Positions 12,999 to 21,522 of a DNA stretch of 22,915 nucleotides are shown in pieces. A program made the translations under genes and the position numbers. The notes under the pieces were generated by a model. The model did not search any database, had not been told where the DNA came from, and was given only the letters and a program-made list of their open reading frames with translations. The stretch is from a virus, in IMG/VR virus record IMGVR_UViG_3300020433_000051, positions 1 to 22,915 of that record. The stretch is one strand, 5' to 3'. Numbering within the stretch: position 1 is the first letter of the stretch; each line of letters begins with the position of its first letter.

Positions 12999-14585
12999 AT
13001 GGCGACACAAGCAGAGTTACAGGCGCTGCAGGACTTAGTGAACAATGTCCTGGTGGATGGCGTCACAAATGCCGAGGCGCAGCGTGTCCTCGAGTCTGCA
13101 AATAATATTGGGGTGACACCGCAACGATTGGCGCTTCTTAGTGGTTTACCTGAAACTGAGGTGCGCGCAGCAATTGACCAATTTAGTCCAAACAATCCGC
13201 TGCTAAACTATGACGTCGGTTTCACCAATCCAATAACCACTCCAAGTGCGCCGGCTGCAAACACTGCGACAACAGCAGCGACCACTCCAGCAGCGACAGC
13301 CCCAGCGGCAAATGCCCCAGACATTTCCTTTACTGGCGATCAAGTGCTCACGGCGCAGGCGATGGGCCAGAATCTATTCAACAACAATCCTGGCGCTTTA
13401 GGCTTCAATGATTTGAATCCTATTATTACTGGTAGTGATAATGTCACGCAGACAGCAATACCAGAATTTTTGAAGCCCATTCTCGCCGACGCCGCTAATG
13501 TGCAGCAAGGCGCCCTGCAGTCCTATCTCACTCTTTTGTCACAAGACAACGCCCTTCTTTCGCCGTTCAATCAAAACCAGAACGCCGCCCTGGCAATGCA
13601 AGCCGACCTGGCGCGCAACGATCCAAATAATTTTTTGGGCACTACGCAAAACGTCTTGCAGGAAGCTGCCCTGGGGGAAGAAGTTAATCCGCTGTTTAAT
13701 CGTGGGCGGACTTTGCTTGAGTCTCAGGACATACTCGGCGATCTGCGCAACATGGGCCGGTCCAATCCCTTAGAGATCGTGCGAGGCGAGATGGACAGCC
13801 TTGCTGGGATAGCTCGGGGAGATAACAACATATCTGGTGTGGGCAGAAGTGCTCTCGAGCGGACAGCTCAAGGCGACTTTTTGTATGGCGGCGAAGGATT
13901 TAACGCTGCCCTGGACGCCGCAACCCGAGCTGCAATGCCAGGAATAAATTCTAGGTTTGCTCTGGGAGGCGGCTCGGGAGCTGTTGATGGCGGTTTAGCT
14001 CAGACAGCAAGAACACAAGCGGTCGCGGATGCTTTTGCGCGTCAATACGGCCAGGAGCGGGCTAATCAATTAGCAGCAGGCAACCAGCTTCTAAGCGATC
14101 AAAATAGAAGGACCAGTCAACAGATCGCAGCGGGCGGACAATTAGGTACCCTCGCCCTTGGGAATACTGCGCAAATGCAGAATGCTCTGAACACCGCACT
14201 TAGAGGCAGTCAGAATGCAGGCACAGCACTTGCCAATGCAGCGAACCAGGAAAGAGCAAGACAATTGAACGCTGCGCTAAGACTGCCCCAGGTTGGATTG
14301 TTGAACTCACAGATTCTTGGATCGGTTGGTGACAGACAGCAGGCCCAGGAAACTGCTCGCCGGCAAGCAAACGCCCAGGCAATGCAAAACTTGCTTACCG
14401 GCAGCTTTGGCGCGATTAATCCTAATTCGCTGTTTGGAAACATACAGTCCGTTACGACAAACCAAAATCGAGGATTATCAGGTTTAGGCGGAGCACTGGC
14501 AGGCGCCCAGCTTGGCACTATGGTTCCAGGTCTTGGCCCTGGAGTCGGCGCTCTCGCCGGCGGATTGTTGGGAGCATTTGGATGA
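12999..14585 (+). CDS. Internal virion / ejection protein candidate 1, glycine-zipper end
   Basis: This 528-residue protein is rich in Ala, Asn, Gln and Gly. A helical head (1-60) is followed by an Ala/Thr/Pro linker (about 82-108) and long amphipathic Gln/Ala helices. The C-terminus (about 494-528) is a glycine zipper, LGGALAGAQLGTMVPGLGPG followed by VGALAGGLLGAFG, a pattern able to insert into membranes as helical bundles. Proteins of this style and position act as internal or ejected virion proteins in P22- and T7-like phages. No enzymatic motif is visible. AGAGGA precedes ATG 12999. It overlaps the next gene (ATGA), and these genes with the following one form a three-gene set. Confidence 0.72.
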   Translation: MATQAELQALQDLVNNVLVDGVTNAEAQRVLESANNIGVTPQRLALLSGLPETEVRAAIDQFSPNNPLLNYDVGFTNPITTPSAPAANTATTAATTPAATAPAANAPDISFTGDQVLTAQAMGQNLFNNNPGALGFNDLNPIITGSDNVTQTAIPEFLKPILADAANVQQGALQSYLTLLSQDNALLSPFNQNQNAALAMQADLARNDPNNFLGTTQNVLQEAALGEEVNPLFNRGRTLLESQDILGDLRNMGRSNPLEIVRGEMDSLAGIARGDNNISGVGRSALERTAQGDFLYGGEGFNAALDAATRAAMPGINSRFALGGGSGAVDGGLAQTARTQAVADAFARQYGQERANQLAAGNQLLSDQNRRTSQQIAAGGQLGTLALGNTAQMQNALNTALRGSQNAGTALANAANQERARQLNAALRLPQVGLLNSQILGSVGDRQQAQETARRQANAQAMQNLLTGSFGAINPNSLFGNIQSVTTNQNRGLSGLGGALAGAQLGTMVPGLGPGVGALAGGLLGAFG

Positions 14586-15748
14586 TAGAACAATTTCGTG
14601 GATTACTCGAAGCAATAGGTAACAGAGCAAATCAGGTCGGAGAAGCCTTACCGCAATTGCAGGCAAGTCCTGCTTTTAACCTGGGAGTGGGTTTGCTGGC
14701 TGCAGGGGGTCGTCGCCCTGGGCAGCGAGTATCTTTCGGACAGGGGCTTTTGGAGGCACAAGATTATGCGTCCAAAAAGCAGGCAGACTTCCAAACGCTC
14801 GAGGCAAACAGGATGGCGCTTGAACAAGCGACTAAGCAGCGCCAGGCTCAACAAGGATTATTAGATCTCATGAATGCCTCTAATATACCGCCCTCGATCC
14901 GCAGACCTGGACTTCTTCAGCAGCAGCAGAGACAGATGATGCCACTCTTAGCCGCAGCAGATCCGCAAGGATTCACCCAGGCCATGACCTCAAGTTTGTT
15001 AGCTCCGCCGACTGAGCTGCCCAGTGATGTAAGGACTATGCAGTTCCTTGCAGAAAATCCAGAGATGATGTCAACCTACCGGCAGATGCAGGGTAACAAT
15101 GATCAACTATCTCAAATAATAGATCTTATGCAAATTCGCGCGATGAATCAGGAATTTGATACTGCTGAAGACGAATTGGATAGATTGCGCACAGAGGAAG
15201 ACCAGACGGCCAGAAACCTATTGTTAGGTGGTGTAAAAGTCTTGGATAGCGAGGTCAAATTCGCTGATGTGGGAGGTAGCCACGGTCCTTCTATTGCAGG
15301 TTTAACAAACCTCAATTTTGCAGGAATGATAGAGGGAGTGTCGCCAGGTACAGTCCCTGGCGCAAAAGCTAGAGGTGAGGCGCAAGGGGAGCTGGAGAAA
15401 AATTTGGCGGACTTTAGAAATATTGCCGCGCCACAGGGCTCAACGAATTTCGCGCTACAGCAGAGCGCAGAGGCTCAAGCAACGATGAATCAGCTACCGG
15501 CTGTCAATGTTGGTGTAGTTAAGCAAAGGCTAGAAAATGTCTTGTTTTCTTATCAGGCGCTGACGGACGAAGAATTTACCAAAAGGTTTGGTATTACCAG
15601 GAGTAAAATTAGAGAAGCGATAGAGAACGCTGAAAATAAATTTGCAGCTCAAAACTTAGGGATAACGGAGCAGCCGCCGGCTGTAAATGTTGGCGCTGGA
15701 CAAGTAGGCAGGGTCATTTCTGATGACGAGTTAAGGGATTTTGAGTGA
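14582..15748 (+). CDS. Internal virion / ejection protein candidate 2
   Basis: This 388-residue protein is mainly helical and Gln-rich (AQQGLLDLMN, RRPGLLQQQQRQMMPLL), with a Gly/Ala stretch near the start (FNLGVGLLAAGGRRPGQRVSFG, 33-54). There is no membrane segment or catalytic motif. PAVNVG occurs twice, at residues 306-311 and 366-371, exactly 60 codons apart, with 17 of 19 bases alike; this may be a small internal duplication. The start overlaps the preceding stop (ATGA) and has GGGAG at 14570-14574. Position between two other ejection-like proteins suggests the same role. Confidence 0.68.
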   Translation: MIEQFRGLLEAIGNRANQVGEALPQLQASPAFNLGVGLLAAGGRRPGQRVSFGQGLLEAQDYASKKQADFQTLEANRMALEQATKQRQAQQGLLDLMNASNIPPSIRRPGLLQQQQRQMMPLLAAADPQGFTQAMTSSLLAPPTELPSDVRTMQFLAENPEMMSTYRQMQGNNDQLSQIIDLMQIRAMNQEFDTAEDELDRLRTEEDQTARNLLLGGVKVLDSEVKFADVGGSHGPSIAGLTNLNFAGMIEGVSPGTVPGAKARGEAQGELEKNLADFRNIAAPQGSTNFALQQSAEAQATMNQLPAVNVGVVKQRLENVLFSYQALTDEEFTKRFGITRSKIREAIENAENKFAAQNLGITEQPPAVNVGAGQVGRVISDDELRDFE

Positions 15749-15757
15749 GGGGCACAA

Positions 15758-17152
15758 ATGGCTGCAGAAGGTGACATAAAAACCCACAAGATTACCGGCG
15801 AAAAAATTATTTTTACTGGCAATCAGTGGAGAGCAATCCCTGAGAGCGCAGGCGGTACGTTTGTGCGATCTGCTGCGACACAAGCAATCGACAATTTATC
15901 AAACATTCCTTCCGCCCTGGGCAATTTTGCTATACAAGAATTTGACCGTTTTACAAATCCTGTTCAAGAAGCGGTTAATTTAGGCGCTTCCGCCCTGGGC
16001 ATGAATAAACCCTTTAACACTGAAATGTATGCTGGCAACACGGGGCAAGGTTTAATTGATATGCCAAAGATTAACCTGCGTGTAGACCCCAAAGCAGATG
16101 AGCCCGCTGCAAACCTTCCGCAGATTCCTATGGCTAACTTAGGTGATGAAGCAATCGCGGCTGCTGCGATGGTTAATGATCGGATACCCTTCGCGCCCTC
16201 GGGTAACATACCGCAGAGTTTCCAGGAGACAGTCGCCAGGCAAGCATACACAAGAGAAAGGCAGGCAGAACAAAATCCACTATCAGCGCTTGCTGGTCAA
16301 ATTACTGGAGATGCAGCCTCCCTGGTTGCAGCAAGAAGTCCCATTGCCCGCCATCGAGGACAAGCTGCGATTATACAACGCGCCAATATAAACAGAGCAA
16401 TTAATCAAAAAGCACAAGCAGGTTTTGCGGGTGCAGAAGACATTGCGGGGGCGGTCACAAATCCCGCTAATCGAAATCTTCGTCGAGCAATCACTGACAG
16501 TCTTAAAAATTTTGGCGCAGCAAGATATGGCGCGACAAGGGGCAAAAGAGTGATTGAGGCGGGTGCAGAAGGCTATCTTTTGGGCCTAATGAACGATCAG
16601 GATCCTATGGAATTAGCAGCCTTTGGCGCTGGTCTGCAAGGTGCTGGATCAATAGCTTTGAGTCTGCTTACCTTACCGCTAGGACCAACATTTAAATCTG
16701 CTGGTCTGCGAGTCGTTGGAGGTGCTGTAGCGTTTGCTGGAATTACGCAATTGTTAGATATGTTTGGAATTGGTGAAAATCGGTCATTTTTGCAGGATGT
16801 GCAGGGCGGGTTTGAAAAAATCGCATTGACTATGGCCGCTGCCGTACCATTTGCCCTGATGGGGACTGGAAGAATTACCAAGCCAGAGAAAATTTCTGCA
16901 GCTATTCCAGGAATAATGGATTCTATCAGTTCTTTCCAACGTGGCGCCGCCATGTCTGCTTTTGGTGAATACTTTGATGACAGTCAGACTAAGGAAGTTA
17001 TGGATAAGTACATGACTGATCCGTATTACTTTGGACCAACAGCCGCGAGGCAGATTGATAGAGCCCTAAGAAATGAAAGTGTCAGCCTTACGACTACCAT
17101 CGAGCGACTACGCCAAAACCAAAATTTTATAGATAAGTTAGAGGCACTATGA
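15758..17152 (+). CDS. Internal virion / ejection protein candidate 3, hydrophobic segments
   Basis: This 464-residue protein begins with a small beta motif (KTHKITGEKIIFTGNQWRAI, 8-27) like a capping or docking domain. Long helical and Ala-rich parts follow. Three hydrophobic stretches lie near the C-terminus: about 286-312 (AAFGAGLQGAGSIALSLLTL), 317-335 (LRVVGGAVAFAGITQLLDM) and 355-370 (IALTMAAAVPFALMGT). Such segments suit a protein that enters or spans the host membrane during DNA delivery. The set of three consecutive large genes here parallels the three ejection proteins of P22 and T7, but sequence relation to those is not shown. GAGGGG lies upstream of ATG 15758. It overlaps the fibre gene (ATGA). 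Confidence 0.68.
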   Translation: MAAEGDIKTHKITGEKIIFTGNQWRAIPESAGGTFVRSAATQAIDNLSNIPSALGNFAIQEFDRFTNPVQEAVNLGASALGMNKPFNTEMYAGNTGQGLIDMPKINLRVDPKADEPAANLPQIPMANLGDEAIAAAAMVNDRIPFAPSGNIPQSFQETVARQAYTRERQAEQNPLSALAGQITGDAASLVAARSPIARHRGQAAIIQRANINRAINQKAQAGFAGAEDIAGAVTNPANRNLRRAITDSLKNFGAARYGATRGKRVIEAGAEGYLLGLMNDQDPMELAAFGAGLQGAGSIALSLLTLPLGPTFKSAGLRVVGGAVAFAGITQLLDMFGIGENRSFLQDVQGGFEKIALTMAAAVPFALMGTGRITKPEKISAAIPGIMDSISSFQRGAAMSAFGEYFDDSQTKEVMDKYMTDPYYFGPTAARQIDRALRNESVSLTTTIERLRQNQNFIDKLEAL

Positions 17153-20100
17153 GCAATATAAGTCAGCACTCAACAACGGCGTCCAGTAACAATTCGGCAG
17201 CTCCGAATGGCGCGCCCGAGGGCATGTCGCCTAGTGGCGTCAATGATGTCATTCGCGAAAATATGGCGGCTGGCGCTCGAGTTTACCAGGACCAAAAAGG
17301 TGCCCTGGTAACTTCAGGAAGTGCAACCGCATACACTTTAACAACTAATAACACCCACGCGCAGCTCGGCGATATAGGGCTCACAGTGTGTCGCATTCAC
17401 ACCGCAAACACCGGCTCAGCGACATTGGCAGTCGACAGTCTGACAGCAAAACCCATGAAAATGGAAGGAGCTGCACTGGCCGCTGGTGATTTGCCTGCTG
17501 ATGTGATGATCGCGTTTGTATACAACTCGACGTCCGATTGCTTCGATGTGTTAAGTGTTGCGAAAGTAATAGTAAATTACAGCGCCAGCTCTTCGACGGT
17601 TCCCAGCGCTTCCGATCTTGTCCAGGGCGAATTATTTCTCAACACAGCCGACAAAAGACTTTTTAGTAAAACCTCGAGCGCCGTCATTGAGGTCGGTATA
17701 TCGCCAACATCTTTGACAACAGGCACGTTAGACGTTTCTGGCGCTGCCAACTTTACCAGTTCACTTACAGCGAACTCTTCTCTAAGTAGTAGCAATGCCG
17801 TCATTACAGGCGGTACTGTGAATGGTGTCGTGATCGGCGGTTCTAGTGCGCAGGCGATCACCGGCACGTTAATTACTGCTACGACTAATTTCTCTGGATC
17901 CCTGGTCGGAAATGTAACTGGCAACCTTACAGGCAACGTCACGGGCAATGTGACAGGTGATTTGACTGGAAACGTCACTGCCAGCAGCGGGTCCAGCACT
18001 TTCAACGACATGACCATCAACGGGACTTTGTCTTTTAGTTCGACAGAACTCACAGGTCTTGCCACGCCAACTGCATCAAGCTCTGCGGCAACTAAAGGCT
18101 ACGTTGATACTGAAATAACAAATCTGGTCGGCGGTGCTCCTGGCGCGCTCGATACGCTAAACGAATTAGCCGCAGCTCTTAATGACGATGCAGCATTCAA
18201 CACCACGGTAACAAATTCAATTGCAGAAAAACTGCCATTAGCGGGCGGCACAATGAGTGGCGCGATCGCAATGGGGACCAATAAGATTACTGGGCTAGAT
18301 AGCGGCACGGCCACGGGTGATGCAGTAAACAAAGGACAGCTCGATGCGAAACTAAATCTGTCAGGCGGCACCATGACTGGCAATATTGTTTTGGGGTCGA
18401 ATTCCATTACCTCGACAGCAACGCCATCTTCCGCCGATGAGCTGACCAGGAAAGGATATGTTGACGGTATCCTGGGCAGTTCGACTGCTGCAGCTACATC
18501 CGCTGCCGCTGCTGCTACAAGCGCATCGAATGCGGCGACCAGTGAGACAAATGCGGCATCCAGCGCCACTTCGGCGGCTGCAAGCGCGACCTCTGCAGCG
18601 GCATCGTATGATTCTTTTGACGATAGATACCTGGGCGCCAAGTCATCCCCGCCCAGTGTGGATAATGATGGCGATGCATTAGTTACTGGCGCTCTGTATT
18701 TCGACACGACCGCAAATGAAATGCGCGTGTATAACGGCTCATCATTTGTCGCTGCAGGAAGTGCAATCAACGGCACAAGCTCGCGGCAAACCTATACGGC
18801 AACAGCCGGTCAGACTACGTTTGCTATTACTTACGACGTCGGTTTTGTTGATGTTTACCTAAACGGTGTCAAGCTGCTAGCGTCAACCGACTTCACGGCA
18901 ACGTCAGGAACTAATGTTGTTTTAGCCAGCGGCGCGGCGGCTGGTGACATTGTAGATATGGTCGCATTTGGCGCTTTTAGTGTTGCAAATGTTTATACGC
19001 AAGCAGCGTCGGATGCTAGATACACTCAAATATCAAATAACCTTTCCGATCTCAACAATGCTGGCACAGCTAGGACAAATCTCGGTCTTGGCACAATCGC
19101 GACTGCGGCGACTTCTGATTACGCTGCAACTTCAAACAATTTAAGCGATCTAGCGAGTGCGTCAACAGCCAGGACAAACTTAGGTCTTGCCATAGGGTCA
19201 AACGTGCAAGCGTATGACTCAAATCTGACTTCGTTTCTTACTGCTCTGGATCTCCCAACATCTGACGGAAGCAATGGTCAGGCAATCGTAACAAACGGTT
19301 CTGGTACACTCAGTTTTGCGGATACGAGTGGTAAAGTCTTTGGTACTCCAACTAATACAACGCCAGCACAAGGAGCGACTGCCGTTGCGCTAAGACCAAC
19401 TCTTACAGCAAGCGCTTTTATTAATTTAGATGGTCTTACGATGGCAGCGGCGCAGTGGCAAATATCTACGGCGTCTGATTTTAGTTCTACTGTTGTAAGC
19501 AGTGGTGATGTAGCGGGAACATCTACGTCTTTCACAGTTAGCTCATCTGATGTTCTCGCAGCAGAAACTGTGCATTACTGGCGAGTGCGCTACAAAGATT
19601 CTGCGGGTAATTATTCTGATTACAGCACAGGTACATCGTTTACCACTGGTGTAGCGGCGGGACAACAGGCTTACACATCGGCAGGAACATACAGTTGGAC
19701 TGCACCAGCAGGTGTAAGTTCTGTTTGCGTAGTAGTAGTCGGTGCAGGTGGATCAGGTAGGAAAGACCACGATTCTTGCGGCGGTGGCGGTGGCGCTTTG
19801 GCTTATAAAAATAATATTTCAGTGACTCCTGGTTCTAGTTATACAGTCGTCGTTGGATCACCAGGAGCCAGCATAACATCTGTAGGGAACGGCCAAGATG
19901 GTGGCAATAGTTATTTTATAAACACAAGCACTTGTTATGCGCAGGGTGGGCGTAAAGGAACGCAAAACTCAACCGCTGCTACAAGTGGCAAAGTGGGTGA
20001 TGGAGGCGGAGAAGGCGGCGGAAGCTCAGATAACAGAGGTGGCGCGTGTGGTGCAGCAGGTTACAGCGGAAATGGCGGTAACAGTGCATATAGCAACACA

Positions 20101-20469
20101 CAACCAGGTGCTGCGCCTAGCGGTGGTGGCGGGAGTGCAGCATACAACTTTGACCAGCAAGGATCACATGGAGGTGGTGGTGTAGGAATATTAGGTGAAG
20201 GTACATCTGGAGCTGCGCCTGGGACAAATACTAATGATGGTAATGGTAGAGGCGGTAGCGGTGGTGCTGATGGTGGATTTGCAACAAGCGGTGGCGGATA
20301 TTTTAATGCAGGGACAAAAGGTGATGGCGGGGATTATGGCGGCGGTGGCGGCAGAGGAACCACTGTCAGTAGTTATCAGACAAACAGTGGCGCAGGAGGA
20401 AAAGGTGCGGTTAGGATAATTTGGGGTAATGGCAGATCATTCCCCTCAACAAATACGGCAGATGTGTAA
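17149..20469 (+). CDS. Tail fibre protein with Fn3-like and glycine-rich adhesin end
   Basis: This 1106-residue modular protein should bind the host surface. The N-terminal 1-145 contains PNGAPEGMSPSGVNDVIREN (19-38), a virion-attachment domain known in phage fibres. Then come GN[VL]TG repeats (254-277), two LAGGTMSGAI-type fibre repeats (about 363-440), an Ala/Ser/Thr coiled stretch (446-486) and a short ALYFDTTANEMRVYNGSSF motif (about 515-533). FAITYDVGFVDVYLNG (about 559-574) and two NNLSDL...TARTNLGL units (from 630 and 663) follow. An Fn3-like domain (about 729-840) precedes a Gly-rich receptor-binding end (about 841-1106) beginning TYSWTAPAGV. The start overlaps the previous stop (ATGA), with AGAGG four bases before it. 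The stop overlaps the chaperone gene (TAATG). Codon style changes in the Gly-rich end. Confidence 0.88.
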   Translation: MSNISQHSTTASSNNSAAPNGAPEGMSPSGVNDVIRENMAAGARVYQDQKGALVTSGSATAYTLTTNNTHAQLGDIGLTVCRIHTANTGSATLAVDSLTAKPMKMEGAALAAGDLPADVMIAFVYNSTSDCFDVLSVAKVIVNYSASSSTVPSASDLVQGELFLNTADKRLFSKTSSAVIEVGISPTSLTTGTLDVSGAANFTSSLTANSSLSSSNAVITGGTVNGVVIGGSSAQAITGTLITATTNFSGSLVGNVTGNLTGNVTGNVTGDLTGNVTASSGSSTFNDMTINGTLSFSSTELTGLATPTASSSAATKGYVDTEITNLVGGAPGALDTLNELAAALNDDAAFNTTVTNSIAEKLPLAGGTMSGAIAMGTNKITGLDSGTATGDAVNKGQLDAKLNLSGGTMTGNIVLGSNSITSTATPSSADELTRKGYVDGILGSSTAAATSAAAAATSASNAATSETNAASSATSAAASATSAAASYDSFDDRYLGAKSSPPSVDNDGDALVTGALYFDTTANEMRVYNGSSFVAAGSAINGTSSRQTYTATAGQTTFAITYDVGFVDVYLNGVKLLASTDFTATSGTNVVLASGAAAGDIVDMVAFGAFSVANVYTQAASDARYTQISNNLSDLNNAGTARTNLGLGTIATAATSDYAATSNNLSDLASASTARTNLGLAIGSNVQAYDSNLTSFLTALDLPTSDGSNGQAIVTNGSGTLSFADTSGKVFGTPTNTTPAQGATAVALRPTLTASAFINLDGLTMAAAQWQISTASDFSSTVVSSGDVAGTSTSFTVSSSDVLAAETVHYWRVRYKDSAGNYSDYSTGTSFTTGVAAGQQAYTSAGTYSWTAPAGVSSVCVVVVGAGGSGRKDHDSCGGGGGALAYKNNISVTPGSSYTVVVGSPGASITSVGNGQDGGNSYFINTSTCYAQGGRKGTQNSTAATSGKVGDGGGEGGGSSDNRGGACGAAGYSGNGGNSAYSNTQPGAAPSGGGGSAAYNFDQQGSHGGGGVGILGEGTSGAAPGTNTNDGNGRGGSGGADGGFATSGGGYFNAGTKGDGGDYGGGGGRGTTVSSYQTNSGAGGKGAVRIIWGNGRSFPSTNTADV
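17908..17979 (+). repeat. Six 12-base units encoding GN[VL]T
   Basis: Six in-frame units encode GNVT, GNLT, GNVT, GNVT, GDLT and GNVT. The amino acids are conserved while third codon positions vary, so the repeat is old and maintained at protein level. This pattern probably forms a beta-helical or triple-stranded shaft section of the fibre. Confidence 0.8.
18484..18606 (+). repeat. Ala/Ser/Thr-rich coiled region of the fibre
   Basis: About 40 codons are almost all Ala, Ser, Thr or Asn, with Ala recurring every two to four residues (ATSAAAAATSASNAATSETN and onwards). Such stretches form trimeric coiled coils in phage fibres. GC-rich synonymous codons dominate here. Confidence 0.65.
19036..19188 (+). 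repeat. Two 54-base NNLSDL...TARTNLGL units
   Basis: Unit one (19036-19089) and unit two (19135-19188) encode 18-residue versions of a common phage fibre repeat, separated by 45 bases. Codons differ clearly between the units, so this is not a recent duplication. Confidence 0.75.
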
Positions 20470-20942
20470 TGTATCTTGTAAAAATAGAAGATGGCGCAGC
20501 AGTAACTTATCCAATTCCTGAGCAGAATGTGCGAGATTGTGAACCCATGTTTCACGGGCAAATGATAACTCCAGAGCTGGCGGGGCAGTATGGCTACGGC
20601 ATCTATGAGGCAGGCGTTAAGCCAAATGAACAAAAATACAAAAGAATAGAGCCTGGAGAAATAACGCAGCGTGAAGACCTGATATGGGTACAGCAATGGG
20701 TGACACGCGATGCAACTGACGAGGAAAAGGCAGAGGAAGATGCCTGGATGTCAGGCGAAATGCGCGCACAAAGAGACACTCGATTGAGATGGGATGTGGA
20801 CTCCATGAATCCAATTAGGTGGGCGACACTTACCACTGAGCAACAGACTGCAATGACCAACTACCGTCAGCAGCTACTTGATGTCCCATTACAAGAGGGA
20901 TTCCCGTGGGAAATCGCGTGGCCCGAAAAGCCAGAGGTATAA
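20469..20942 (+). CDS. Tail fibre assembly-type chaperone
   Basis: This 157-residue acidic protein follows the fibre gene, the usual place for a fibre-assembly chaperone. Its second half has the familiar pattern AQRDTRLRWDVDSMNP (about 98-113), RWATLTTEQQTAMTNYRQQLLDVPLQ (about 117-142) and EGFPWEIAWPEKP (about 143-155). This matches the 'R...L...D...W..LT.EQ...YRQ.L.DiP.Q.GFP....WP' signature of phage tail-assembly proteins (DUF4376/XkdW/TAC-like). No obvious ribosome binding site precedes the ATG, which overlaps the fibre stop (TAATG), so translation is probably coupled. Confidence 0.82.
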   Translation: MYLVKIEDGAAVTYPIPEQNVRDCEPMFHGQMITPELAGQYGYGIYEAGVKPNEQKYKRIEPGEITQREDLIWVQQWVTRDATDEEKAEEDAWMSGEMRAQRDTRLRWDVDSMNPIRWATLTTEQQTAMTNYRQQLLDVPLQEGFPWEIAWPEKPEV

Positions 20943-20943
20943 G

Positions 20944-21165
20944 ATGAGCAGAGCAAGAGATATTAGTGATAGTGGGTCTGTTATAAATATATTAGACGGA
21001 GCTTCGCCTGGCACAATCGTAAACTCAAAAGCAGTGGCGTATGGTTCATCAGGTGAGGTCAACGCAACAACTTTACAGTTAAGTGGCGTCGATTTACAAA
21101 CACAATTGGACGCTAAGGCGTCTACAGGAAAAGCCATTGCAATGGCTATAGTCTTCGGAGGCTAA
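20944..21165 (+). CDS. Small RARD-type structural protein
   Basis: This 73-residue protein starts MSRARDISDSGSV, a beginning I recognise from many marine phage fibre and structural proteins. It ends with a hydrophobic strand (GKAIAMAIVFGG). The middle (VNATTLQLSGVDLQTQLDAK) resembles a short tail-fibre joint motif. The start is ATG 20944, one base after the previous stop, with GAGGT just upstream; a longer in-frame form from 20878 would overlap the chaperone gene and is less likely. Its function is unknown; tail or fibre attachment is likely. Confidence 0.7.
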   Translation: MSRARDISDSGSVINILDGASPGTIVNSKAVAYGSSGEVNATTLQLSGVDLQTQLDAKASTGKAIAMAIVFGG

Positions 21166-21168
21166 AAA

Positions 21169-21522
21169 ATGGCTGCACCAAATATAGTAAATGTTGCCAC
21201 GATTACAGGTAAACTCGCTGTCCAAGCAATAGGCACATCACCGACAGCAATCGTCAGCAATTCTTCGTCAAGCAATAAGGTATTCAAAGTAAATGCTCTT
21301 TATATCAGCAACGTGGATGGGACAGCTTCTGCAACTGTAAACGTTGACGTTTTTAGATCATCTACGGCATATCACTTGGCAAAGACTGTTCTAATACCAG
21401 CAGACTCTTCACTCGATGTGCTGACAAAATCGATCTATTTGGAAGAGGGTGACTCACTCAGACTGACAGCAAGTGCTGCCTCGGACTTAGAAGGTGTGTG
21501 TTCGTATGAGGAAATTAGCTGA
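21169..21522 (+). CDS. Small beta-rich structural protein, YEEIS type
   Basis: This 117-residue protein runs from MAAPNIVNVATITGK to DLEGVCSYEEIS. It matches a common marine phage structural protein with the middle pattern KVFKVNALYISNVDGTASATVNVDVF (about 42-67) and IYLEEGDSLRLTASAASDLE. It is beta-rich and without membrane segments. Relatives in cyanophages and pelagiphages usually lie near tail-fibre or baseplate genes, but their role is unclear. GGAGG is eight bases before the ATG. The stop overlaps the next gene by one base (TGATG). Confidence 0.78.
   Translation: MAAPNIVNVATITGKLAVQAIGTSPTAIVSNSSSSNKVFKVNALYISNVDGTASATVNVDVFRSSTAYHLAKTVLIPADSSLDVLTKSIYLEEGDSLRLTASAASDLEGVCSYEEIS

Noticed and set aside
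12999-17152. Tape-measure protein of a long-tailed phage
   Set aside because: The three large helical proteins could suggest one, but there are no major tail protein, tail-chaperone frameshift pair or baseplate genes, and adaptor and nozzle are of short-tailed type.
17577-18065. Minus-strand open frame of 162 codons rich in Val/Pro/Leu
   Set aside because: It is the mirror of the fibre GN[VL]T and Ser/Thr-rich region, and its apparent repeats are just the complement of the fibre repeats.
103-18269. GCGATCGC as a cyanobacterial HIP1 signature
   Set aside because: I see three copies (near 103, 3695 and 18262) where less than one is expected, far below the density seen in cyanobacterial genomes, so it does not identify a cyanobacterial host.
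18099-18776. Long open frame of 225 codons on the minus strand
   Set aside because: It lies wholly opposite the repeat- and Ala/Ser-rich part of the fibre gene, which lacks stops on both strands. It has no ribosome binding site and no recognisable domain.
20878-20943. Longer start for the RARD-type protein
   Set aside because: It would overlap the chaperone gene by 65 bases, while MSRARD at 20944 matches the usual family start and directly follows the stop.
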